A stretch of DNA of 64,000 nt from Phytophthora colocasiae (taxonomy: Eukaryota; Oomycota; Peronosporomycetes; Peronosporales; Peronosporaceae). Positions 10,226 through 19,920 of this stretch are shown here, in pieces. The stretch lies in the NCBI GenBank assembly GCA_018806915.1, contig JAGKQI010000064.1, positions 1,054,001 to 1,118,000 on the forward strand, written 5' to 3'. A program made the translations under genes and the position numbers. The notes under the pieces were generated by a model. The model was not told the origin of the DNA. It made no database searches and worked only from the letters and a program-made list of their open reading frames with translations. The number at the start of each line of letters is the position of its first letter. Positions within the stretch are counted from its first letter, which is position 1.

Positions 10226-10594
10226 TAAGATAAAAGGTTGCACAGCCACAGCAATTTACAGTGTCTGTTTTTCAGGACGCGAATCTGTGACTAAGTACGT
10301 CTTAGTAAGTCAACGATTTCCTCTGTTCGAGCTGCTTTTCGTCATTTGCATCCGGCGGTCAGTTGTTCCCGCTCTACTGTAGATGGCCGTCAACCTGTGC
10401 CCCATTTGTCCCATAATCGAGCTACCGTCGATAACCCTTGGACTCACTATCACTTTCCAACTTGCCTTAAACAATGGTGTACCCGATTTCCTCCCTCGTT
10501 GCCATCGCAATGGTCGTTCTTGGCGCGTCTTCCGTCGAGTCGGCAGCCAACGCCACCAGTGGAGCTGCTACGTTCGGTGACATCACGTCTGGTA

Positions 10595-11489
10595 AGGTAA
10601 ATCATCAATTTAGGGCCATCAACCAATTTAGGGCCGTATTTTAACTGCCAATCACGTGAAGTTTTTCACAGAGCAAGTACTTTATTGGCTAAAACACACT
10701 AAATACGAATACCTTCAAAAATTAAATTTGTAAATTTGGCGCGAGGTGTCATGGCTCCAGGCGATGACAGATCAGCCGCCTACCTGGTTGGCGGCGAGCT
10801 TATTGAGGGCCCATTATGGGAGCAGGGTTGTCGCGGGTTCAAGTCCCGTTAATTCTCCGCACTGATTTGGTAAGTAAAGCATCTATTCAACCTCACTGTG
10901 CAAGACACTCGACTAACATTTTGTTGTTTAGAATACAGCTGAACAAGTGATATGCGCTACATGTACTCTTCTACACCTTTACCTGCAGTTGTAGTAACAG
11001 CTTTCTTAGACGACTTGGTTTTTGATGCCAGCCTCAGCAAGTTCCTGGAGCACTTCATGGGTAAACAGCCTCCCCAACTGCGACTCGTTTACGCTTTGTC
11101 GGCTTCTTCGGCAGGGGCTTCTATTGTTGGCCAGTCACTTGACTTTTACTGTTTGTCCTCCGTAAGTTAATTTCCGTCGAAACTTGATCACAAGTGGAAA
11201 TATAAAAGGTGAGGGTGAATAACCCAAACCTCAAATGGTCACAAAAATGACACTCACTCAGCGCTTTCAATACTGAAAGCAAGACTAAATTCGGCCGTAA
11301 ACTGATTAAGTCGATTTTTTTCTTCTCCACGGGCATGAGCTTAATTTCATTGGTCTGCTACTACAAAAAATTGAGAAAAAATCTCTGGTTTGCGACGTTT
11401 CAGAAACTGTCTCACTTTTTATCAACGCATAAGTAGATGCCGAGTAATTCGAGCATCTTTTATCTCGGCCCATATTTGATTTTTTACCT
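10595..11489. mobile_element. 895-bp MITE inside metalloprotease paralog 3
   Basis: The left end reads AGGTAAATCATCAATTTAGG and the right end, read on the other strand, AGGTAAAAAATCAAATATGG, both followed by GCC: an imperfect terminal inverted repeat of about 24 bases. TA flanks both sides (10593-10594 and 11490-11491). A subterminal repeat (CAATTTAGGGCC) is present twice at the left end. The design parallels the MITE at 9521-10225. It contains a tRNA-like stretch at about 10771-10860. It encodes no transposase. Confidence 0.85.
10771..10860 (+). other. tRNA-like or SINE-like fragment with a consensus B box
   Basis: GCGGGTTCAAGTCCCGT forms a good T arm and contains a perfect polymerase III B box (GGTTCAAGTCC at 10836-10846). 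GCCGCC and GGCGGC upstream can pair like a D arm. No 5' acceptor strand matches the 3' side, and no normal anticodon arm is seen. It may be a tRNA-derived fragment rather than a working tRNA. Confidence 0.3.
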
Positions 11490-12288
11490 TAGTGACAAGT
11501 GCGTCGTTGGTCAACCCAACGAGTACATCACACCTGACGCTGTGGATTGGATCTGGGAGAACCGAATCGGCCCGAATGCAGACCTCACAGTCCCTTCCAC
11601 TAAGAACGTTATGAGTAACAAAAACTGGATCCTCGACCACCTCGCGAAGAACCAGGGAACGCTCAACTACTGTGTCCGTTGGGACGGCAAGACGAAGCTC
11701 TCCAAAGCTGATGCCTCTAAGTTTCAGGCTATGCTGATTCGCCAGTACAAGGCCTGGAACAAGTGGCTTATTGGCTATGACTGCTGGCCTTACAACGACA
11801 TCAAGATCAACATTGTGGGCTGGGCGACACGCGATGCCTCGCTCTTTGACTGGACGGACGACTCCCTCGGCACGATCTATGAGGGTGACCTTGATCCGGA
11901 TGGTGTACCGCAGTGTTCCTTCAACTGTTACCGCTTCTACGACCATGGGGTCAATGACTGGCATGACACGAGTGCATGCAAGGCTGAGGTCTTCGACATC
12001 TCGCTCTGGCCTCGCCAGGGTCTGGAAGGCGGCATGGGCTACGATTGGGGCCAGGAGATCAACATGGAGAGCATGATGGCGAGTCTGGATGACGAGCAGC
12101 TCACGGTCGTTGCCCATGAGATCGGTCATGGCTTCGGACTTCCAGATTTCTACGAGACGAGGGATAAACCAACCAGTGGCTTCCCAGCGTGCCTCATGGA
12201 CGCTGGATCCTCCATGACCGTCACTCCCGCAGATGGATGGATGCTGCGTCGTGTTCTGGAAAACCTGAAAACGCGCTACAACTTTTAA

Positions 12289-13224
12289 CCCCTCCAGCCC
12301 GGCTGATTTTGACCTTCTTACGCTGCATTATGCAGCACAGTTATACTAGGAATTTGTATAGAACGTCGCTTAAAGGGCTTGGGAAGTGTGCACACGCTCG
12401 GCGATGGACAGGACACTTCCCGCTTACGCTGCATGTTGCAGAACAAATTGTATCCAGATGCCCCATGCAAAGCTGCATAATGCTGCAGAAGGACCGTGCA
12501 GTGTTGCACAAAGACCATGTGCAATTGGCCAGAGACCAGTCGAATATCGAGAAACCAAACTCGATTTTTTAGAAAATGAGAAGGCATACAAAAAGCAAGT
12601 AAACCGGTACCGCAATCAGATGATTACCGCAAACAGGTTTCCACCTGTTTGCGGTAATCATCTGATTGCGGTACCGGTTTACTTGCTTTTCATACAAAGT
12701 CCTATATACTATTTTACAGCGTTACGTCGAGAAACAGCTGATCAAGGAGTCGGTTCTGCTGTCTTCTGCTGATGGTCCACATGCACCATACGAGCAATGC
12801 ATAATGCAGCATAAGTTCGCTGCATAATACGACATAAAGTGACTAGCAAGGTAGACTATTCATTATTTTCCGAAGATGTATGTGTCCTCCGTTTTTTTTC
12901 TTGGTGTAGGCGTTTTCTCAGTTCTCAAATGAAACGGATAGTTGGCGGGCGTCACTGTTGCAACATTTACCTGTTCATGAGCATATCTATCCTGCTGAAT
13001 AGCATATTTTTGAAAAATGAAAGACAGCGTTTATGTCTGGCAAATCGTGAGCTTTTTCGGTGCAAGATATTTGCCCATCATTTTTGTATCTTGATTTCAG
13101 TATGCGTCGATTCGTGTGATTTTTTTTCACATACAAACATCAAGATAAATTCAACGTTACGGTGCATAATGCAGCTTAATAAAAAGGCCTAAGCTGCATT
13201 ATGCAGCACTCCGGGTTGGAGGGG
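12289..13224. mobile_element. 936-bp piggyBac-like non-autonomous element, TTAA target
   Basis: The ends are inverted repeats (CCCCTCCAGCCCGG on the left; CCCCTCCAACCCGG read from the right). TTAA is duplicated at 12285-12288 and 13225-13228, the target preference of piggyBac-type transposons. The left TTAA contains the stop codon of metalloprotease paralog 3. The near-palindrome GCTGCATTATGCAGC or variants recurs at about 12322, 12428, 12471, 12796, 12819, 13161 and 13191, as expected of transposase-binding subterminal repeats. There is no transposase. A 48-bp-arm hairpin lies inside. Confidence 0.8.
12591..12690. repeat. Perfect palindrome, 48-bp arms, 4-base loop
   Basis: Arms 12591-12638 and 12643-12690 are exact reverse complements separated by TTCC. 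It lies in the TTAA element. It would extrude or fold as a long hairpin. Confidence 0.95.
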
Positions 13225-13298
13225 TTAAGTCGATAGTCTCTGGCCTGTTTGAATTGTTTGTCAATATAACAAAAATAGATGTTCACTTACATACTCTA

Positions 13299-14871
13299 CA
13301 CCTTTGCCCGTCCAGTTTGAGAATACTTTCAAGCAAAGTGGGCGCGGTAATAACACTGAATTTTACGAAGAAAAAGAGTGGTATTGAAAAATAACGAGCG
13401 AAATCATCAAGCAAACTTAGAAATACCGCAACCAAGCGGGACGGTCGCGGCGACAAGTGAGCTTTTACTCTCCGTAGCACATGTCCTCCATGCCCTCGGC
13501 AGCATTCACAGCGTCACGGGCATGCAACTCCATTTGAGCTACCAAAGTCGGTGTCACATACTTCATGCTTGCCTTGGCTGCGCGCTCGAGGAAACGCATT
13601 TGACGCTCTGAGATTGTCAACTGAGCACCACCTTCGTCGATGTTCGAGCGATCACAAATCGCCTCGCGATGTAGCGCAAGGTGTTCTTTAATGTGCGACT
13701 TGAGGACACTAAAACAATTCTCGATCGGGTTGCACATGGGCGAGTACGGTGCGAGACGAAGCAGAACCATGTCGTCGTGCTCATTTATTCGCTCTTCTGT
13801 CTGTCGGTGCGCTGGAGCATTATCAAGAACAATCACCACCTTCTTTCCTTGATAGTTCTGGGTAAACACGGGAGACGCTTTCACGGCTTTGTATATCTCT
13901 TCGACAAATTCAGCATTTTCCTCCATCTTGATGCTGCCCCTTTGGAGTTGGTAAAGAACAACACCCATTGTTGAATTGACAGCACACTGAATCTGGAGAT
14001 TGGGTCCCTTAGACGGCACCATCGTCACCGTTGCGCGATCACCACGCTTGGCACGCCCACGTCCTCTCTTGCAATACACGTTGAAGTTCGTTTCATCAAA
14101 GTATACAATACAGTCGCCCTTACGTTGGTGCTTCTTCAGCCGCTTTGCGAACACCTGACGCTTCGTTTTGTTCGTGGTGTTGTTGCACGTCATCGGTACT
14201 ACACGAGGCTGCTTAACAGTATACAGCATTCCCAAGAGCTGACGACTTATCGTAGATGTTGATAGCTCCACGTGCCCATCAGCGATTAGCATCTTTTTCA
14301 TAGTCTCCAAGGTGTACGTGCAGTTGTCATCAAGATAAGTTTCAAGGGCTTGCTTGATTGCCGGGGTCACTTTCGTCACCGACCTGCGTGCTCCACCACG
14401 TTGCTTGTTATCAGCTCGTCCGCGAGCGACAAGAGCGTACGCTGTAGAGCGGGGAAACCCATTGCTAGCTGCTACCATTAGCCAGTCAGCTCGGCCTGCT
14501 CTGTGAGCATCGAGGACGCGCTGCTTCTCAGCAACAGTATGTCTGGGGAGGCGGGCTTGAGAAGGCATCTGCGTCGTCCGGAGAAGATTTGGAAATGATC
14601 GCTGGACTAGCCGACCTTGGCGCGTGTCCGAGGAGAGAAGCATGCTTCAGGCGCGAAAACCTCGGCAGGAAAAGGCGGGAACTCATGCAGGCCAACCAAA
14701 CTATCCGCTCAGTTGTTGTTTGGCGCGTTGAAGTCCCAAACTGGTTGCAGTATTTCCATGTTTGCTCGACAAATTTGATAGTGGTACTACCCAAACTACC
14801 GCGGTCATTTACCCCAAAATTGTTCATCCCTATTTGCTTGGAAACAGTCTCAAACTGGACGGGCAAAGGTG
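13299..14871 (-). mobile_element. Complete Tc1/mariner-type transposon
   Basis: Terminal inverted repeats start CACCTTTGCCCGTCCAGTTT at both ends and extend imperfectly to about 40 bases. TA flanks both sides (13297-13298 and 14872-14873). At 1,573 bp with a single transposase gene it has the expected architecture of an autonomous element. Confidence 0.9.
13465..14643 (-). CDS. Tc1/mariner-superfamily DDE transposase
   Basis: 392 residues if read from the first Met. The Met at residue 26 (14568, MPSQARLPRHTV) is the more likely start because conserved sequence begins there. The N-terminal half is a helix-turn-helix DNA-binding region (KQRVLDAHRAG... RSTAYALV). The catalytic domain has the first Asp in YFDETNFN, the second in VLDNAPAH, and Glu in NPIENCF 34 positions after the second Asp, as in the Tc1/mariner superfamily. 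The reading frame is unbroken and it lies between intact terminal repeats, so the element could still be active. It would cut and paste the surrounding element at TA sites. It is the only intact transposase in the window and also a possible source of mobilisation for TA-target MITEs, although the MITE ends differ from its own. Confidence 0.9.
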   Translation of the reverse strand: MLLSSDTRQGRLVQRSFPNLLRTTQMPSQARLPRHTVAEKQRVLDAHRAGRADWLMVAASNGFPRSTAYALVARGRADNKQRGGARRSVTKVTPAIKQALETYLDDNCTYTLETMKKMLIADGHVELSTSTISRQLLGMLYTVKQPRVVPMTCNNTTNKTKRQVFAKRLKKHQRKGDCIVYFDETNFNVYCKRGRGRAKRGDRATVTMVPSKGPNLQIQCAVNSTMGVVLYQLQRGSIKMEENAEFVEEIYKAVKASPVFTQNYQGKKVVIVLDNAPAHRQTEERINEHDDMVLLRLAPYSPMCNPIENCFSVLKSHIKEHLALHREAICDRSNIDEGGAQLTISERQMRFLERAAKASMKYVTPTLVAQMELHARDAVNAAEGMEDMCYGE

Positions 14872-15060
14872 TAGATAGAATGAGATGCAACGCTGGAATG
14901 AATGAGCACTGCCAGGACAGTTTCTCTTCGCATATGTAGTCGCTGTTCTTTTATTCTTTTCCTATCGTTTAGGATGTGTGCGTTAGCTGTTGTTGGATTG
15001 AAATCTCTGCTTTTCAGCTCGGTAGTCGTCAAGTTTAACCCCGCGGTTTCTTTTCAAGAT

Positions 15061-15390
15061 TGTGACGTGCTGCCAGTTTGGGAGCTGGAACTCCCTGCAA
15101 AATGCAACGTGTATTGGTTGCTTTGGTAGTGCAAAGTAAATTGCAAAGTGATCGATTCTAATGCTAGTCTTTGGGCGCTCTCACCGGCCGCCTTGGCCGT
15201 CCAGGGAGCAGCGTCCTTGCAGTTGTTCTTGTTGCAGCCATGCATGCAAGTCAGCCTTGCCAGCTGAGCTTGCGTGCGATCTGGCCTGCCGTCTGTGTAC
15301 TTGTGTTGTTGGCGATGAGCTCCGATCATCCCAACGCTTTTGGCTGCGGGATTGGTAAGCTGTCAGCAGATGCCTGTTGTCATCAGGCCA
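15061..15390 (-). repeat. 330-bp terminal repeat, left copy (3' LTR of the chromovirus)
   Basis: Starts TGTGACGTGC and ends CAGGCCA. A near-identical copy of the same length lies at 23553-23882 in the same orientation; I see about five differences. The TG...CA ends fit an LTR. The flanking sequences do not show a matching target duplication. Confidence 0.75.
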
Positions 15391-15710
15391 TCAGTCGAAA
15401 TCGTCCCTCCAGCGTGCGTGCGATTGTATCGTCCGGTTGTGACTGCCTCGTCACTATGGAATGGTTTTTTATAATTATTTCCTTTTTAAATCCAACAAGT
15501 TAGTTATTCTGTTTTTTTTTTGTTTTTTTTTTTCGGTTGTTTATTCAGCTGGCGTCCTGAGCAGCCTCCGTGTGTGGATCCAGTGCACTCTAGAACCATT
15601 GATCAATACGGATAAGATGCTCAGCTGTTTGAACGTTGCTATTCCGCAGCCAAGCTCGCAAGTTTAAGACACCACCATCGTCTCTACAAGTTCATTTTCT
15701 ATTTTTCAGG

Positions 15711-17759
15711 ATGGGACGGAAACCAGGAGGCATTTGGCTTCACTTCACGCCTCATGCTGCCGGCCCGTACAAGTCTGCTGGTGCTGCATGCACCCATTGT
15801 GGAAAAACGACGTCTGCGACTACCAAGAACATGACAAGTCATCTACAATCCTGTCCCCAAATGACTACTTTTATCGGACGTTTGGCGGAGTCTTTGAACG
15901 ACAGCAGTGGGTGGCCGGGCATGGCGGAGTCCATCGTTTTGCAATTGGAAGCCAAGTCATTCCCAAGCATCTCGCGAGAGGAGCGAGATGCGCTCGACCA
16001 CAAATTTGCTGCTGCAGTGCACAAGACAGGAACAGAGTTTTCTCTATTTGACCATGCCGCCTTTAGAGAATTTTTCGACCTCTTAAATCCTGTCTATTCA
16101 CCTCCGAGTGCTGCTGAACTGTCAACAACGCTGCTATCGGATACCTATCAACGCGTCATGATGGAAGTTAAGAAGGCAATGTGTTCGGCCGTTGCCCTTA
16201 CCGTTGGTGTTGATGGTGCTACGAATGTACTCTCTCGAAGCATGTCCAACGTCATAGTCCATGACCCTCGACCTTGGTTTGCAGAATATTTGAAAGTGGA
16301 CTTAAAAAAGGAAAGCGCTGTTGAGGTTTCACGGAAAAACGCGTCCGTTATGTCGCGATTAAAAAGTTTTATGAATCCCCCACTCTGTCAGCCTGAGGAT
16401 CATTGCAGAGCCGTTTTTGCGTTTATTTCGGACTCGTGCAACCTCATGCGAGCGGTGCGTGAGTCTCTGTATAATGGCGGTCACGTGACTCTCACGTACG
16501 GATGCAGTACGCATGCACTCAACAACTTTTGTGAGGACATTGCAAGGTTAGCTGCCGTGAAAAATACTGTTCGACGTGCTGTGTTCGTGTCAAAAACTGT
16601 CAAGAACCAGGGGTTGTTGAACAAGATTTTTTGCGAGCTCTGCGCAGAACTTCTCGGAAAGTCGTATGCGATGGTATTGTACTCGGCATCTCGTTGGAGT
16701 AGTATCAATTTGATGTTCGTGCGTCTTTCGAAGGTGAAAAGAGCTGTTACTGCCGTAGTATCTGCAGTACTGAATGAAAAGACCGAGCGTCAGATTGATG
16801 AGACGTATGAACTACCAGCTGACTATGTAGCGACAGTGATGGACGCTGGGTTTTGGCGCGGAGTATCGAGTGGTGTCACTATATTTGATACAATATGCAA
16901 GTGCATTGGGATCCTCGAGAGTACCGTGGCAACGCTTTCTACGGTATACGCGACTTTTGTGTACGTGTACTTACACATCGGACGTGTCATGGACGAAGAT
17001 GACAGTACTTTCCTCCGACAAAAACTACTTTATCGTTGGAACAGGATTCGCTCGCCGGTTCATGCATTGGCGTTCTTCTGTGACCCATTTTACTACCGTT
17101 TAGAGTGGCGATATCCGACAGTGACGTTGAGCCAACAGCGCTTGACCTGGGGCCTGTGGATCTTTACCAACAATGCCGAGATGCGATTGCACTTCTCTGT
17201 CGCCTCGTTGGAGACAACGGCGACAGAAAAGCAAAAGCAACGGTAGAATTCTACCGTTCAGTGCTGGAGATGGCAGTGACGCACAGCATTGGGGGATCCA
17301 GCCATTTATCGTCCTCACATGATCTGGAGCCAAGGTCAACGCAAATTTCCAGTTCTCACAGCTTCTGATGAAGGTTTACTCGGTTCCAGCATCCAGTGCA
17401 GGCGTTGAACGCAATCACAAAACCGCAAAGAGGATCCATACAGCTCCACGTAACAGAATGTCTCGAGGTAAAGTGGAGCAGCAATTAGCTGTAGCGCACA
17501 ATTCCGCCGTTGCTGAATTGGTTATGCCTGACGGTCGACAGCCATTTGATTTGTTCATGCGGAACAACCCACTTTTACCAACAAGAACGCTGATGCCTGT
17601 GTGGATGCTGAAGTTGGAGACGACGAAATCGACCACGACACTGGATGCGCATTGACAGAGGCAGAGTTCCTCGAACAGGATTCGATGTCCGCGGCAGTCG
17701 CGTTGTTCAGTCTTGCTTCAATGCCTGACCACATCCTCTTTCCCCTTCACGACGATTAA
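15711..17759 (+). pseudogene. hAT-superfamily transposase, frameshifted
   Basis: Starts MGRKPGGIWLHFT at 15711, right after a TTTTTCAG that looks like an intron acceptor. Residues 32-55 (CTHCGKTT...HLQSC) form a BED-type zinc finger. The central part runs uninterrupted to about 17100. The frame then changes near 17100 (the continuation is the frame reading MAISDSDVEP...), again in the region 17280-17345, and the C-terminal hAT dimerisation signature VPASSAGVERNHKTAKRIH appears in a third frame at 17380. A last change around 17620 leads to a stop at 17757-17759. These frame changes make it non-functional as it stands. Terminal inverted repeats and an 8-bp target duplication were not found. Confidence 0.75.
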
Positions 17760-18828
17760 GCGGATAGCACTTGGTCACTTAAAGCGGCAAATATTCTCTT
17801 CTCGGTACGAGCTACATACGATCACGATAGGAAATTCCTGTGGACACATTCTTGTCACTACATCTATATGAACAATACATTTGATTCACTCTGACTAAAA
17901 CAACATACCTGATGCGAAGTAAAATTCATACCCTTGATACGGGCAATTTCATTGTGCAATCTCAGCCTAACGTCCTCCATTCTTCACCGACTAATCCGTT
18001 GTAGTTTCAGCTCGCATGGCGTCGATAATGCGTAAGAGGTCTTCATATCAGTGATTCAGACGTGGCTTGGCAGCTTTACGAACCTCCACCGACACTAGAG
18101 CATGTAGTTCGCGCAGGTGAAAAGTCTTTGCGATCAAACATCCAGGTAGATTGTCGCTTGATGGGAATTGAGAGTTTGCGAGGCTTCTCTTGACATACGC
18201 TTCACACGTCCTTCTGCAAGCAACGCCTTGCGCTTTAAGATGCATTTCTCACTGACACTCGACACGGAATACTATAAGTTGTAGCCCACGTCCACCTGGT
18301 ACATCCCCACAAACATAAAACTTTGAATTAGGGTACTGCACACCTCCAGGAGACTACTTGCTGTCCAAATGCTTACCGTGGTTAACTCAGCCGCTGCTCT
18401 TTCTTGCTCTTGTCTCAATGGTTAATGAACCAGTCGCCCGATAGAAGACCGTTTTTAAACCGGTTTTCAACCGATTTTTTTTTCCGAGTAAAAAACCAAT
18501 CTATACTCGTCACACTCTGTACATGACCGGTCCTCCAACTTCAACGCGTTGAAGTGTTACATGTTGTGATCTCTCGGATTTGCAACAATTCTCTCCTTGC
18601 CCTTTTTGCCCAATCAGAACCGAGAAATCTGAATATCAGCCAACCAAATTGTAGAGTTGCTTGACACTTGAATGCACTTGTTAATATTGTGATCCAACGT
18701 CTGAAAGTTGACTAGTACATGTGTCTGGGATCGGACTCAAGATACCCATTGCGGCGCGACTTGGAAATGCTTGCAAGATCTCGAAACTCTCATACATCAT
18801 ATGCAATTGACCAGGAAGTGCTTGTAAC
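17760..18828. other. Non-coding stretch between hAT remnant and chromovirus pol
   Basis: No supported gene. Probably the hAT 3' region plus the untranslated 3' end of the chromovirus. A 65-codon minus-strand frame at 18048-18245 has no recognisable features. Confidence 0.4.
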
Positions 18829-19920
18829 TCAGTTCCTGCGTTGCCTTGGCGTCTCGGACTTCATCTGGGAGGTCGCAGCGAGTAGGAAATCATCATCGTT
18901 TGCCTCATTCACGTACTGTAACAGTAGTTGTGGTACATCTTCATACATGGTCTTCAGCGGCTCCCAAGAGTCCTCGATAGTCTCGAGACCCATCCACTTG
19001 ACTTTGATCTCGTAGGCTTCCATGTCAGGGTTCATTCTGTGCTCCAAGATAGACTCCACGGCCATCAGTGTCCCTTGCGAGGCAATATGGTCCAGCAGTT
19101 CTTCAGTCACGTTTAATGAGTCGTCTGCGTAGAGTTTTAGGCGAGATGGGTGCACATTCACTGTAGTACCGTTGACCAAATGCTCAACTGTACAGTAGTA
19201 GTCAGCACTGCCAACCACTTTGTATGGACCGACCCACATCGCGCGTAGCTTGTTTGCATGAAGTTTCTCGTCGACACGAGAGCGCAACACGTAGTCTCCG
19301 ACTGAGAAGTTCACGCGCTGATGGTAATGGTATCGTGCCCGGTAACGTTCAGCTTGGCGCTTGCGTTCTGCCTTGACAGGCTTGTGCATTTCTTGGAGGT
19401 CAGCCCGTAGATTAGCTAGTTGCTGCTCCGTGCTGGGTCGCGGCTGGCTCAGTGTGGCTACACGTCCCTTCCCTCCAGGCAGGAATATGGAGTCGAGAGC
19501 ATTAGGGCACGGTAGTCCAGTGAACAGCTCAATAGGAGCTCGGTTGGCCAGTGACGCAACTGGAGAGTGATTGATGCTTGACTGCACTAGTGGTAGTAGG
19601 TACGGCCAGTCGTGTATACTCACTTTGAACTCCAGTGCCAATGCCTTCAGTACTTGGGTGATGTCGCGGTTCACCCGCTCTACAGAGCCATTCTTCCACG
19701 GGGTGTATGCGAGGATGAACTCGAGACGATTCTTCAGTCGTCGGCCCAATTCAGATATAACCTTGCTCTTGAAGTGTGATCCTGAATCGCTGGTTTACAC
19801 ACTAGGTGGCCCGAATCGACTGTACCAGTCAAGGATAGAAGTAGCTGCACCTTCCGATGTAGGTCCGTCGCATTCAATCAGCTCCACGAAATGTGTTGCT
19901 TCATCTTTCAATACTAGCAC
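18829..19920 (-). pseudogene. Chromovirus integrase core and chromodomain (broken)
   Basis: Continuation of pol after a frame break at about 19914-19932. It encodes the integrase core after HWDFLTLGESFG, then an in-frame TAA at 19795-19797, followed by the catalytic block TSDSGSHF, YTPWKNGSVERVN (with the catalytic Glu) and a basic C-terminal domain. The last part carries a chromodomain (VESILEHRMNPDMEAYEIKV followed by KWMGLETIEDSWEPL). This chromodomain places it among chromoviruses, which use it to direct integration to chromatin marks. The break and stop make a full integrase impossible. Confidence 0.8.

Larger units (their letters stand above)
10474..12288 (+). pseudogene. Metalloprotease paralog 3, interrupted by a MITE
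   Basis: The 5' part (10474-10594) encodes a signal peptide (MVYPISSLVAIAMVVLG...) and the block ATFGDITSG. The 3' part (11492-12288) encodes the rest, starting DKCVVGQPNEY, with an intact HEIGHGFGLPD zinc motif and Met-turn CLMDAGSSM. Between them sits an 895-bp transposon plus one copy of its TA target. Conceptual removal of the insert leaves the reading frame continuous, with the same TSGSDKC residues as paralog 1, so the gene was whole before insertion. The insert might be spliced out: a donor AAG/GTAAAT exists at 10596/10597 and an acceptor ACAAG at 11499 keeps phase, at the cost of replacing Ser-Asp by Lys. Without splicing the protein is truncated. An initiator-like TATCACTTTCCAACTT lies just upstream (about 10448-10463). 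Confidence 0.8.

Noticed and set aside
15161..15503. Open frames inside the 330-bp repeats (also at 23653-23956)
   Set aside because: They lie within the LTR-like repeats, recur only because of the repeat, and have no recognisable features.
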